Shown: positions 1 to 8,000, counted from the first letter of the stretch. The stretch: DNA of 64,000 nt from JBEVJK01 sp963791325 (GCA_963791325.1 CAWBRU010000015.1:111735-175734); one strand, 5' to 3'. Program-made: numbers and translations. The notes: a model not told the origin generated them from the sequence alone.

Positions 1-267
1 CGGTGGTCAGAAGAGCCGTATACCTGCCGCCCGGACGACACGATCTCCCTAACGCAGCATGAGATGCACCTGCTTGAGAACGGTCTGTGCCGGTTCCCCA
101 AGATTACCGGCGGCTCCGGCCATTGGCACGCGATGATGACGTGCGCGGGCGAAGGCTCGACGGACAAGGTATCGGCCGATCTGGTGGTGGAGGGCGACTT
201 CCTCAGGATAGTCTATGGCAAGCCATACAATACGACAGCGAAATTCAAACGGTGTGGCGCAGGCTAG
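1..267 (+). CDS. 3' part of a hypothetical protein, cut by window edge
   Basis: The frame is open from base 1 to the TAG at 265-267, so the start lies outside the window. The 88 visible residues contain paired cysteines (YTCRP, LCRFP, MTCAG, KRCGAG) and a glycine-rich turn. This resembles small secreted rhizobial proteins held by disulfides, but no family is recognised. It stands alone, convergent with the DNA ligase gene. An internal ATG at 64 is possible but would drop conserved-looking cysteine-containing sequence. Confidence 0.5.
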   Translation, partial: RWSEEPYTCRPDDTISLTQHEMHLLENGLCRFPKITGGSGHWHAMMTCAGEGSTDKVSADLVVEGDFLRIVYGKPYNTTAKFKRCGAG

Positions 268-362
268 GCAACAGCTGAATTGGGGAGACGATGGGATACC
301 GGCAGGCGCGGCGCGAGTGGCAGCGGCTGAAATCGTCCGACTGAGCGAATCGACCCGACCGT

Positions 363-1250
363 CTAGTCCTCATCCTCGCGCCACTCGCGCACCGACGCGT
401 GCCTCAGTGTCTCCTCGCCCTTGAGGAATCGCACCGTGGCAAACAGGCCCGGCTGGACCAGCTGGGCCGCCGGCCGCTCGCGCGCGAAGCGGGCTGGCGA
501 CGGTTTCTTCTTCGCCTCCACCCGCTCCCATAGGCGCTCGCGGAGGCGACGATTGAGACTGATGATGGCGGCGCCGACATATTTGCCACCCTTGTTGAGC
601 AGCGCCACGGGCACCTTGCCGCGCTCGCGCTCGACGGCAATGATCTCGAACTCGTCCGTCGCATAGCACTTGATCTTCTGCCAGCGCATCGTCGGCCCTG
701 AGCGGTACGGACTGCTGCGCTCCTTCGACACCATACCCTCGAGCCCAAGGCGGTCGACGGCGCGATAGACTGAAGCACCGTCGCCGGACAGTTCCTCCGA
801 GAACTGGATGGCAGAGCCGGTCTCGCGGACCAGATCCTGCAGCGCCTGCCGGCGCTCGGTGAGCGGCCTGTCCCTGAGATCCTGACCGTCGAGGTGGAGC
901 AGATCGAAAACCACCAGCACCAGGCGCTGAGGGTTGCTGGTGATGGCGGAGCGCAGTTCGCGAAACGACGAGCGGCCTTGCTCGTCCGCAACGATCATCT
1001 CGCCGTCGATGATCGCCGATTGGCACGGCAGCGCCTCGGCCGCCTGGGCGATCGGCAAATATTTCTCGGTCCAGTCGTGACCGCGGCGGGTGTAAACAAC
1101 AGCCTTGCCGTTGGTGATGACGACTTCGGTGCGATAGCCGTCCCATTTGACCTCGTGCAGCCACGTGTCGCCGTCCGGCGGCTCATCGACCAAGGTCGGC
1201 TGCATCGGCTCGATAAAGCCGAACTGGCTCTGTCCCTTACGCCTACGCAT
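363..1250 (-). CDS. ATP-dependent DNA ligase (LigD ligase-domain type)
   Basis: This 295-residue protein carries the nucleotidyltransferase core of ATP-dependent ligases. The catalytic lysine lies in motif I, EVKWDGYR (K35). Later motifs are GEMIV, VVFDLLHLDG (motif III), LEGMVSK (motif IV) and MRWQKIK (motif V), followed by an OB-fold region with the typical ending FLKGEETLRHASVREWRED. It joins nicked DNA using ATP. The length matches stand-alone ligase domains (LigC, or the LigD ligase module); no polymerase or phosphoesterase domain is attached and no Ku gene lies beside it. Start is the ATG at 1250; a second Met at residue 16 is an alternative. A role in end joining is inferred from the family only. 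Confidence 0.9.
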   Translation of the reverse strand: MRRRKGQSQFGFIEPMQPTLVDEPPDGDTWLHEVKWDGYRTEVVITNGKAVVYTRRGHDWTEKYLPIAQAAEALPCQSAIIDGEMIVADEQGRSSFRELRSAITSNPQRLVLVVFDLLHLDGQDLRDRPLTERRQALQDLVRETGSAIQFSEELSGDGASVYRAVDRLGLEGMVSKERSSPYRSGPTMRWQKIKCYATDEFEIIAVERERGKVPVALLNKGGKYVGAAIISLNRRLRERLWERVEAKKKPSPARFARERPAAQLVQPGLFATVRFLKGEETLRHASVREWREDED

Positions 1251-1363
1251 ACATGCCCAAACTCACCCCGAACCAGTTGTAAGTTGAAGCACGAGGGCAG
1301 CGGTCTAGCAAGCAGCGGACCGCCAATGCGGGAACACCGCATCGCCCACCAAGTTTGGCGAAC

Positions 1364-1561
1364 ATGATGGAAGACGAAGACCAGCTGCTGTCGCTGATGA
1401 TCCGCGAGATGATGGAGACCATGGACCCGGAGCAGCTGGTGAAGGTGTCCTCGTTCGTGCGTCAAATCCGCACCAGACCGCCATTCGACGAGCTGAGCGA
1501 AGAAACGGTGCGCGCTGCGGTCGCACGGCACTGCGAAGCACTCGGGCGCGTCTGCGAATAG
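1364..1561 (+). CDS. small hypothetical protein, paralogue of 27380-27646
   Basis: A 65-residue acidic helical protein starting at ATG 1364; a TTG at 1355 in the same frame would add three residues. Its C-terminal half contains ARHCEALGRV, closely matching TRHCEALGRE in the 88-residue protein at 27380-27646, so the two are paralogues of a small alphaproteobacterial family. No catalytic motif is visible. It diverges from the ligase gene, with about 110 bp between them that may hold both promoters. Function unknown. Confidence 0.55.
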   Translation: MMEDEDQLLSLMIREMMETMDPEQLVKVSSFVRQIRTRPPFDELSEETVRAAVARHCEALGRVCE

Positions 1562-1611
1562 ATTGCGCCGAAAGCCGTAGAACTGACCCTGATCAGCCGC
1601 CGATCTTATCG

Positions 1612-1716
1612 ATGCGGATGATGAGCTTCCCCGAGATCCTGTGGTCGGCTGTCGTGGTGGTTGCCCTGATCGGCTTGCTGGTCGCCCTTCCATCGCTGTG
1701 GCCGCGTAAGCCCTAA
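1612..1716 (+). CDS. 34-residue single-pass membrane peptide
   Basis: ATG 1612 to TAA 1714-1716 encodes 34 residues. A hydrophobic stretch (about residues 9-29, WSAVVVVALIGLLVALPSLW) is followed by the basic tail PRKP, giving one transmembrane helix with a positive C-terminus. Codon choice is GC-rich like its neighbours. It lies 50 bp after the RHCEALGR gene on the same strand. No strong ribosome binding site is evident, so the call is tentative. Confidence 0.4.
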   Translation: MRMMSFPEILWSAVVVVALIGLLVALPSLWPRKP

Positions 1717-2332
1717 TCGTCAAGCCGCAACTCCTTCGCCTATTGAGTACAGCGGCGCATGGCGTCGTCGCTGCGCTGTTGCTGGACCCTGCTTCAGCGC
1801 CAACCAACCGAGAAACAGCTGGCAGTCCAGTTCGCGCAGGCGTGCGGGCGGGGTCTTGGCCGAAGCGGCCTCCCGATTTTATCTATCTACGATCATGAAG
1901 GGGAGCGCTATCGGCTGTCGATCATTCGCTTGACGGCAAACGCGCCTCCGATAGCAAGTCCCCATCCTCGAGTACTGTCGTTATTGCCGCCCATCGCATT
2001 CCACTTCCGACTGTCGTCTGCAAATACCCACGTTTGCTTTGATTTCGCGCGCAACGTTCGATGTGCACCGTTGCGAGCCGGTTTGCGGGACCGCTGGAAA
2101 AATCGTTTGTACCCGTCCGAGAGCCGGAACCAGATACAATCAACAGGATTGAAAATAGTGCCCCGGCGCACGCACCCACACCTCACCGGGGCCCGCCGGC
2201 GGCTCGTCGCCATACCCTGAACACGCGCCGCCGGCCCCTTTCGAGGCCGGTGGTCCAGTCTCCCTATCTGGGCGTCCCACATCGGCCGCGAGGCCGGGGG
2301 CGACTTCTCCTCGGTTGGAGCCTCCGGCCACC
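1717..2332 (+). other. no convincing gene
   Basis: Open frames exist on both strands in this 616 bp stretch, but their translations are arginine/proline-rich and low in complexity, as expected from non-coding GC-rich DNA. No RNA gene or clear terminator was seen. Confidence 0.5.
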
Positions 2333-2621
2333 TCAGAGCTGGCCCTTCAACTTGGCCGCGGCGATTCGCGCAACCAGCGCATCGTACTCGGCCTCGACGG
2401 CGTGACACGCCTCGTCGAGGGTGGTCGCGACGCCGCGCGCGGTGCCCGTGCCACTCGAGCGCGGCTTGCGAGCCCCACCACCAGCCGCCTGCGGTCGTGC
2501 TCTTGAGCCGGTAAACCCGGCCGATGATCAGCGCGCCGTCAAAGGCGGAGTAGTCCTCGGCGCGATCTTCGGCGGTCCGCATCCACGTGTATTTGAACCG
2601 GCGTGGGCGCTCCTTGACCAT
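2333..2621 (-). pseudogene. frameshifted small protein, paralogue of 27686-28015
   Basis: From ATG 2621 the frame reads a plausible basic N-terminus (FKYTWMRTAED, GRVYRLKSTTAGGWWW). Coding sense then continues in another frame (GTGTARGVATTLDEACHAVE, AAAKLKGQL) to a TGA at 2335-2333. The two halves need one extra base near 2465-2475. The intact relative at 27686-28015 has the same order: FTYRWTR, then RGGWYGAMT, then a helical ACHEVERQYEGRIAAAK. The ATG lies one base after the stop of the upstream two-helix membrane protein, suggesting translational coupling. Either a real pseudogene or a base-call insertion. Confidence 0.6.
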
Positions 2622-2622
2622 T

Positions 2623-2793
2623 TCAGTCGCGTCCCCGGCGCAAGATCAGCGTCAGATTGACGGCAACCAAGCCAACAAACAGCACTACGAGAGCGATCCC
2701 CAGCAGCCCCGGTATCGCGATCTGGTGGAGCAAGAGAAGACCCAACGCGAGCACCAACAGCAGCCCGGTGAACGTGAGGGTGAGGACTTTCAA
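2623..2793 (-). CDS. small two-helix membrane protein
   Basis: From a TTG at 2793 the frame gives 56 residues with two hydrophobic helices (about 8-24 and 26-48) and a basic tail, ILRRGRD; an in-frame CTG at 2802 is an alternative start. The upstream gene ends at 2799, so starts and stops nearly touch. A matching protein with tail LIMRRAR sits in the same relative position at 28017-28184, which supports it being a real gene. Function unknown. Confidence 0.55.
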   Translation of the reverse strand: MKVLTLTFTGLLLVLALGLLLLHQIAIPGLLGIALVVLFVGLVAVNLTLILRRGRD

Positions 2794-2798
2794 CGTCT

Positions 2799-2975
2799 TC
2801 AGTCCATCAGGTCGACCAGCGACTTGCGCCGACCGCTGTTTGGCCGCTCGGCCTTGGCGACGAGATCAACGTGCTCATCGGAAACGGTTATTGGGTAATC
2901 GAAGCCGCGCAGCCGAACGATGACCTGCCGGCGCCCGTAAGGTTCGTCGTGCACAATGGTGACCGTGTCGGTCAT
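2799..2975 (-). CDS. 58-residue hypothetical protein
   Basis: ATG 2975 begins MTDTVTIVHDEPYGR and the frame ends LVDLMD at 2799. It is rich in beta-strand-forming residues (VIVRLRGFDYPITV) with a basic C-terminal segment. The open frame extends further upstream, but that part is low-complexity and unlike protein, so the internal ATG was chosen. It is the first gene of a minus-strand trio with 2623-2793 and 2333-2621. No family recognised. Confidence 0.5.
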   Translation of the reverse strand: MTDTVTIVHDEPYGRRQVIVRLRGFDYPITVSDEHVDLVAKAERPNSGRRKSLVDLMD

Positions 2976-3073
2976 GCTGATCTCGTCGCCCTTAAAGAAC
3001 TTCGGCGGCAGGCTGCCGCGGCTTGCTCGCCATTTGTCACTTACCCAACTTGAACCGGGAACCAACGCAAACC

Positions 3074-3430
3074 CTAGTCGTCGTCGGCGCGCTGCCGCTG
3101 CGCCTGCTCGCAGGCCTGCAGATCGGCAAAGCGGAGGCGCACGTCCAACTGGCCCATCTCGATCAGCTTGTAGATATCGGCCTGTGCAACGTTCAGGAAG
3201 GCCGCGGCTCCCTCGACCGTCCACTCGCCCTGCCGATTAGGGAGCAGATCCTGGGCATTGTCGACGCTCGGCGCATCCGGATCGTTGGCCTTCCGATCAA
3301 CATCCAACTCCAGCACCAGGATCTCGTCATGGATCGCTTGCAGCCCGTCGGCGGATAGATCCTCCGCGAGATCCTTGATCCGCTCGCGGATGGCGGCGAG
3401 GCGGGCAACGATCTCGTGCCTCTCAACCAT
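3074..3430 (-). CDS. helix-turn-helix (excisionase-like) protein
   Basis: A 118-residue protein from ATG 3430. The N-terminal half is helical and coiled-coil-like (RLAAIRERIKDLAEDL). The C-terminal part contains EWTVEGAAAFLNVAQADIYK, which fits a winged HTH_17/MerR-like excisionase fold, so DNA binding is likely. Its ATG overlaps the last 8 bases of the ribbon-helix-helix gene just upstream, so the two are probably translated together and may act as a regulatory pair. Confidence 0.6.
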   Translation of the reverse strand: MVERHEIVARLAAIRERIKDLAEDLSADGLQAIHDEILVLELDVDRKANDPDAPSVDNAQDLLPNRQGEWTVEGAAAFLNVAQADIYKLIEMGQLDVRLRFADLQACEQAQRQRADDD

Positions 3431-3590
3431 CCCAATCCAATGCTCGCTCGACCAGCAGACGGATCGCTTCCGACTTGGTCGGAATGCGCGGCTGCTTGCG
3501 CCGCCACTCCTCGATGCGGGCGACCAAGCTCGCCGGGGCGACGATCTGGAGACGTTCGGTCTGGCTGTCGGGATCAAGTTTTGCGGGCAT
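3423..3590 (-). CDS. ribbon-helix-helix DNA-binding protein
   Basis: ATG 3590 to TGA 3425-3423 encodes 55 residues. The pattern RLQIVAPASLVARIEEWR, then KSEAIRLLVERAL, is a short beta strand followed by two helices, typical of Arc/MetJ-type ribbon-helix-helix proteins that bind DNA as dimers. Its stop overlaps the start of the HTH gene at 3430. An AT-rich stretch upstream (3600-3660) may hold the promoter. Assignment rests on pattern only. Confidence 0.55.
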   Translation of the reverse strand: MPAKLDPDSQTERLQIVAPASLVARIEEWRRKQPRIPTKSEAIRLLVERALDWDG

Positions 3591-3784
3591 GAACGGAATG
3601 TAATTCGCTTTTCAGCATTTGTCCATTGAACTCAAATGATCAAGATACTATTTTACACACAACAATGGGGCATGAGGCCAGGCGAGCCTGAACAACAAGC
3701 AATTGGCGGATTGGCGCAAGCTTCCCCTGCGGAAGTCTGACAGTCATCCGCCGGATCACAACCCGAAACAAAAGGACACGAACC

Positions 3785-4003
3785 GTGAACGCCGCCGACA
3801 ATGACGACCTCCTCGAACTGATCACTCTGCACGTCGCAGAGGACGAGGTCGCGCTGACCTTCTACGTCATCGACCAACATCTCGTCCGCCACGACTTCCC
3901 CGACGAAGAACTGGCGCTCGCCTACCTCGACCAGATCGGCCGCGACGGCGCAATGCTCGCTGAAGCACCGGTCGACAGCATGCTGATCGAGAAGGCGGCC
4001 TGA
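3785..4003 (+). CDS. 72-residue acidic hypothetical protein
   Basis: GTG start at 3785 behind AAAAGGA; the protein is acidic and helical (NAADNDDLLELITLHVAEDE). It leads a tightly packed plus-strand run through 7266, with the nuclease gene starting one base after its stop. No family recognised. Its place at the head of the operon suggests a small accessory factor. Confidence 0.55.
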   Translation: MNAADNDDLLELITLHVAEDEVALTFYVIDQHLVRHDFPDEELALAYLDQIGRDGAMLAEAPVDSMLIEKAA

Positions 4004-4004
4004 G

Positions 4005-4781
4005 ATGAAACAGGTCTATGAGATCAAATCCCGTGGCCTGTTCGACTGGCAGGCGAACAAGGCGTTCAAGATCAGCCGTAGTCAGATCGAAGCGTTCGTT
4101 GAATGCCCGCGCTGCTTCTGGTGCAATCACCGCGCCGGGCTACGGCGTCCGTCAGGACCGCCGTTCACCATCAACTCGCTGGTCGACACCAATCTAAAGG
4201 CCGAGTTCGATCTGTTGCGCAAGCGGCAGCAGCCGCATCCGATCATGCTGGATTATGGCCTCAACGCGGTGCCGTTCCAGCATCCCGACATCGACATCTG
4301 GCGCGAGAACTTCAAAGGCATCCAGCATCTGCACGGCCCCACCAATCTGCTGATCGCGGGCGCCGTCGACGACGTTTGGCAATGCCGTGACAGCGGGCGG
4401 CTGATCGTCGTCGACTACAAAGCGACCAGCAAAAACGGCGAGGTTAACCTCGATGCCGACTGGCAGATGGGCTACAAACGCCAGATGGAAGTTTACATCT
4501 GGCTGCTGCGTCAGTTGGGCTTCCAAGTCGATGAACGGGGCTTCTTCCTCTACGCCAACGGCCAGAAAGCCCCCGCCTTCAACAACCAGCTTTCCTTCAC
4601 CACGGTACTGCTGCCCTACAGCGGTGGCACCGATTGGATCGAACCGGTCCTCGCTGACCTGAAGCAGTGCCTGCTCAGCGATCAACTGCCAGCGGCACCG
4701 CCGGACTGCGAGTATTGCGGCTACATCGCTGCCGTCAATTCATCGCTAAGGCAGATCGAGCGCATCGAGGAGGCCGCGTGA
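4005..4781 (+). CDS. PD-(D/E)XK nuclease with Cas4-like cysteines
   Basis: A 258-residue protein. The nuclease core shows GAVDDVW (about residues 119-125), VVDYKAT (135-141; D137 and K139 as the D/E-x-K pair) and a following RQMEVYIW helix that matches the Q-x3-Y motif of Cas4/RecB-type nucleases. Cysteines at both ends (C34-x2-C37-x2-C40 and C235-x2-C238) could hold an iron-sulfur cluster as in Cas4 and AddB. It probably cuts or trims DNA ends. There is no CRISPR array or cas gene nearby, so a phage or integrative-element role is more likely. Its stop overlaps the GTG of the next gene. Confidence 0.75.
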   Translation: MKQVYEIKSRGLFDWQANKAFKISRSQIEAFVECPRCFWCNHRAGLRRPSGPPFTINSLVDTNLKAEFDLLRKRQQPHPIMLDYGLNAVPFQHPDIDIWRENFKGIQHLHGPTNLLIAGAVDDVWQCRDSGRLIVVDYKATSKNGEVNLDADWQMGYKRQMEVYIWLLRQLGFQVDERGFFLYANGQKAPAFNNQLSFTTVLLPYSGGTDWIEPVLADLKQCLLSDQLPAAPPDCEYCGYIAAVNSSLRQIERIEEAA

Positions 4782-5473
4782 TCGGCATCTTCGATTGGCT
4801 GTTCGGCCGTCCCGAACCGGTCGTCTATGACCACTCCTACAACACGTCCGGCTCCTACAACACATCGCCTCCAAGAGAGCAGGCAAATGCTGTCCGCTGG
4901 TCGACCTCGGAGCGTGGCAACCCGATGCTGGAATTCAGCAACGGCAAGCAATTGGTGGTCTTCCCCCAAGACGATGATATCTACGACAAGGCCCTCGACC
5001 AAAGGGTGCCCAAACGGTTCTGGAAGTTCGTCCATAGTCGCATCGATCAGGACGAAGACCGCATGGAGCCGCATTTCTCCGGCTCCTACGCGACGATGGA
5101 AGAGGCCCAGCACGAGGCGCTCGCCTATGTCGGGCTGGCCCAATCCCGCTACGTCTCACGGCAGCAGGCCCGCGAAGACGCCATTCAGGAAGGCGTCCGT
5201 CGAGAGGCTCCCGGACGGTTAGCCAAGGACATCGAAGAACTCGGCCGGATCCAGCGCTCGTCAGCAATGGCACGTCGGACATTCGAGCAACTGCTGAAAC
5301 TGCGCGGCCGTGCCTACAAGCTGACCTACACGAACAGCTATCTCGACTTCGATAAATCGCTTTGGCCGCAACTCGACAAACTGCGCGAAGACGCCACGCA
5401 ATTGGTCGACGCCATCAACACACGCATCGAGGAAGTCATCCCATTAATCAAAACCTCCGAACCACGACAATGA
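4778..5473 (+). CDS. 231-residue hypothetical protein of the nuclease operon
   Basis: Start is the GTG at 4778, overlapping the nuclease stop. The sequence begins VIGIFDWLFGRPEPVVYDHS, then a Ser/Tyr/Asn-rich linker, a mixed region with WKFVHSRIDQDEDRME, and a long charged helical C-terminus (ARRTFEQLLKLRGRAYKLTY). No enzyme motif is visible. The ATGA overlap with the next gene and coupling to the nuclease suggest co-expression. Unknown family. Confidence 0.6.
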   Translation: MIGIFDWLFGRPEPVVYDHSYNTSGSYNTSPPREQANAVRWSTSERGNPMLEFSNGKQLVVFPQDDDIYDKALDQRVPKRFWKFVHSRIDQDEDRMEPHFSGSYATMEEAQHEALAYVGLAQSRYVSRQQAREDAIQEGVRREAPGRLAKDIEELGRIQRSSAMARRTFEQLLKLRGRAYKLTYTNSYLDFDKSLWPQLDKLREDATQLVDAINTRIEEVIPLIKTSEPRQ

Positions 5474-5974
5474 GTAACCCCGTCTGTCTACACTGCCGAC
5501 GCTCGACCCGAGCGCTCGACTTAATCCCGGATCGCGAGATCTGCACCTTCTGCGCGGTCAAGCTTCCGGCGGATCAGTATCCGCCGCGCTGTGAAAAGGT
5601 ATCTCAAGATACCTTTATCGACAGGCTCATCCTGACCACGACGCCGACCGTCCCCGGCCGCGAGATCACCGAGAGCGTCGGCATCGTCAGCGCTCAAGTC
5701 GCCATCGGCCTGAACCTGTTCAAGGATCTCGGCCAAGCTTTCCGCGACGTGGCTGGCGGACGCTCCGCGAACTTGCAGAACATGCTCGCGGCCTCACGCA
5801 AGGCGGCCTTTGACGAGATCGAGCAAGAAGCCCGTCGAACTCGGTGCGGATGCCGTCGTCGGCGTCGATTTCGACATCTCCGAATTCTCCGCCGGCAACG
5901 GCATGGTGCTCGTCTCGGTCACCGGCACCGCTGTCCGCTTCGTGCAGATCCAGCCGGTCGAGGCAGCCGCCTGA
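5470..5974 (+). pseudogene. frameshifted YbjQ/UPF0145-like protein with N-terminal zinc knuckle
   Basis: The reading begins with CLHCRRSTRAL and CTFC, a four-cysteine zinc-binding segment. It continues into a YbjQ-like domain (VPGREITESVGIVSAQVAIG, DLGQAFRDVAGGRS). After FDEIEQEAR the expected continuation ELGADAVVGVDFDISEF is in the next frame and ends VEAAA at the TGA 5972-5974. One extra base near 5836 explains this. UPF0145 proteins form pentameric rings of unknown role. The ATGA overlap with the upstream gene keeps it in the operon. Confidence 0.65.
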
Positions 5975-6014
5975 CCACGAACACCAATCAACCAACACTG
6001 ACGAGGAGAACATC

Positions 6015-6406
6015 ATGACCCACTACACCGAGGAACGTTTGGCCGAGACCGCTGCCGACCATCTGGGCGACGACGAAGCCCCACCCAAACAGGTAGAGCG
6101 CGACTACGAACGCGAAGCGCTGGCCGATGCGGTTCGTGACGAAGTTGCTGCCGTGGTTGCCGCTGCACAGGCGTTCGCCGCCGCTTTCGACACCTACAAC
6201 CGGACGGTGACGAGTTCAATCAGGTGCTCAGCTAGATCCGCACCTTCGCCCGGCGTGAGGATTGGGTGTTGGAAGGGCCGGACGCATGGCGGCATCTCGA
6301 TCCGCCTGACCTTGACTACGCCCAGACCGTCAAGACGATCCGCATCGAAGAAGCGGAGCGGCTGGCCGATCATCTGCTCAAACTCGAATTAGCCGGGGAC
6401 GACTGA
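6015..6406 (+). pseudogene. hypothetical protein with a frameshift and a nonsense codon
   Basis: Starts MTHYTEERLAETAADHLGD at 6015 and stays coding to about 6200. It then needs a frame change to read DGDEFNQVLS, a TAG at 6233-6235, and IRTFARREDWVLEGPDAWR, ending LLKLELAGDD at the TGA 6404-6406. CAG to TAG would explain the stop. Two lesions in one short gene point to true decay here rather than one base-call error. Its final stop overlaps the ATG of the HNH gene. Function unknown. Confidence 0.55.
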
Positions 6407-7068
6407 TGTTCACCTGCTCGAAATGCAAACTGGAACTGGACGAGTCCCGTCGGGCCGGTCGACGGCCGGAATGCAAGGCCTGCAATCTCGCCGTCTACCG
6501 AGCCTGGAAAGCCAAGAACCTAGATCGGCTGAAAACGAGGATGGAACGCTATCGCGAAAAGAACGGTGAACGGATCTCAGCACAGGTGGCCGCCTACAAA
6601 GAAAACCACCGCGAGAAGGTCGATACCTACAACTCGGAGTATCGCAAGGAGTATCGGGAGCGCATCAACACATGGCGGTCCGAAAACCGTGACAAGGTCA
6701 ACCCGACCCAGAATGCCTACCGGGCCAAGAACCGGGCACGCATACGTGCGCAGAAAAACGAATGGCACAAAAAGCGGATGAAGACCGATCCGGTCTATGC
6801 GGGCAAGGTCGTGCTCTGGTGCGCTCGCATGAATGAGGCGCGACGAGCCGTGATGGACACCCCGATCTCACGTTATTTCGAGAGCGAGATCCTGACGATC
6901 TACGGCAACTGTCCAGAAGGTCATCAGGTCGATCACATCATGCCGTTACGACCGCGTAAGGGAAAAGCCTGCGGCCTGCATGTGCCGTGGAACCTTCAGT
7001 ATCTCACCATCGAAGAAAACCTGCGGAAGAGCGACAAGATGAAATCCGACTGGGAGATGGCGGCATGA
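6406..7068 (+). CDS. HNH endonuclease with N-terminal zinc finger and basic repeats
   Basis: A 220-residue protein. An N-terminal four-cysteine finger (C4-x2-C7, C23-x2-C26) is followed by about five degenerate repeats of roughly 12 residues with the pattern Y/W-x-E/K-N-R-E-K/R-I/V (residues 40-125), strongly basic and probably DNA-contacting. A C-terminal HNH-type core reads HQVDHIMPLRP, then PWNLQYLTIEENLRKSD, where the DH pair and the later Asn and His/Glu positions would bind metal. Similar proteins occur in phages. ATG overlaps the previous stop (TGATG). Confidence 0.7.
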   Translation: MFTCSKCKLELDESRRAGRRPECKACNLAVYRAWKAKNLDRLKTRMERYREKNGERISAQVAAYKENHREKVDTYNSEYRKEYRERINTWRSENRDKVNPTQNAYRAKNRARIRAQKNEWHKKRMKTDPVYAGKVVLWCARMNEARRAVMDTPISRYFESEILTIYGNCPEGHQVDHIMPLRPRKGKACGLHVPWNLQYLTIEENLRKSDKMKSDWEMAA

Positions 7069-7266
7069 TCCGGATCCTCACGACGCTCATCGTGCTGTCC
7101 ACGCTGGCGGGCTGCACTCTGCAGCCCGCCAGGACCTTTGGCCCGGCGTCTCCTACTACGGCCACACGGCGGACGGTCAGCGCTACCGTCTGTATGAAGA
7201 CGGCCCCTCCGGCGCGCGCCGCATCACCGGCACAGTCGGCGGCAAGTCCGTCAACTTCCACCATTA
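7065..7266 (+). pseudogene. frameshifted small lipoprotein
   Basis: ATG overlaps the stop of the HNH gene (ATGA). The N-terminus is a lipoprotein signal: MIRILTTLIVLSTLAGC, with lipobox LAGC. After the cysteine the sense frame shifts: WPGVSYYGHTADGQRYRLYE is read one base on and ends at the TAG 7264-7266. One inserted base near 7120-7135 would restore a protein of about 66 residues. Last gene of the 3785-7266 operon. Confidence 0.5.
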
Positions 7267-7273
7267 GACAGCG

Positions 7274-7300
7274 AGCCGCCCCTCAACGGACGGCTTTTTT
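7274..7300 (+). terminator. probable Rho-independent terminator
   Basis: AGCCG (7274-7278) pairs with CGGCT (7291-7295) and a run of T follows to 7300. It sits 8 bases after the lipoprotein stop, where the plus-strand operon should end, and faces the convergent gene at 7329-8000. The stem is short. Confidence 0.45.
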
Positions 7301-7328
7301 GTTCGCGGCAAGTTCCCCTGCGGTTGGA

Positions 7329-8000
7329 TCAGTCCCGGCCGAGGCCCTTCGCGGCCTTGATCAGCGCGGCCTGCCGTTTGGCACTGTCGTTGATCTCCGT
7401 CTCCAGCAGCGCCCGGCCGCGTAGCCTTGCCCGGTAGCGGGCGGCAGCCTCCTTGTTGAGGATTTGCCGCTTCAGCTTCTGCCGCTCTTCCGCCGCCTTG
7501 ATCGGTGCCGTGGTGATCGTCCGCACGGTCTTCGCCGACAGGCCGGTGGCGTCGACAATCGCGCCGTAGGACAGCCCCTGCTGACGCAGCTTGATCACTT
7601 CCGCCTGCTGCGCCTCCGACGCCGCCCTGGGCCGTCCCTTGCCGCGTGGCGGGCGCTCGTCGGCAAAGGTGGCGTTGTACTTCGGCACGAACCGGTTCCA
7701 GTCGCGCAGCAGCTTCAGATTTCGGTCGAGCAGTTCGTCGTATTTGGTCCATAACTCGGTCTGATCACGGTCGAAGATCCATTTGCCATCCGTGTCCAAC
7801 TCCATGTCGAACACCTCGATCCAACGCGCGAACAGTTCGCCTTGCTTCTCAGTGGATTGGCGCGTCTCGGTGACCAAGGCGTCGGCTGCTGCGAGATCGT
7901 GCTCCCGCTCGGCCAGCCTGCGCCGCACATGGCGCAGGTTCTCCCGCAGGATCTCGATGTCGTCGGTTTGGTCGTCGGGATGGTCTTGTTGATCGCTCAT
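7329..8000 (-). CDS. DNA-binding protein with coiled coil and resolvase-type HTH
   Basis: A 223-residue protein. Residues 1-60 are a charged coiled coil (RENLRHVRRRLAEREHDLAA). A central region carries GRPRAASEAQQAEVIKLRQQ, then GLSYGAIVDATGLSAKTVRT, which matches the helix-turn-helix of Hin/resolvase-type and Tn3-like proteins (about 120-165). A basic helical tail follows. There is no serine recombinase catalytic domain, so it is probably a regulator or partition-like factor, not a recombinase. Confidence 0.6.
   Translation of the reverse strand: MSDQQDHPDDQTDDIEILRENLRHVRRRLAEREHDLAAADALVTETRQSTEKQGELFARWIEVFDMELDTDGKWIFDRDQTELWTKYDELLDRNLKLLRDWNRFVPKYNATFADERPPRGKGRPRAASEAQQAEVIKLRQQGLSYGAIVDATGLSAKTVRTITTAPIKAAEERQKLKRQILNKEAAARYRARLRGRALLETEINDSAKRQAALIKAAKGLGRD

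Noticed and set aside
363..1250. Long plus-strand and other-frame open frames over the ligase gene
   Set aside because: They mirror the minus-strand ligase and give arginine/proline-rich translations without motifs.
4005..4781. CRISPR-associated Cas4
   Set aside because: The nuclease has Cas4-like features, but no repeats or other cas genes are in the window.
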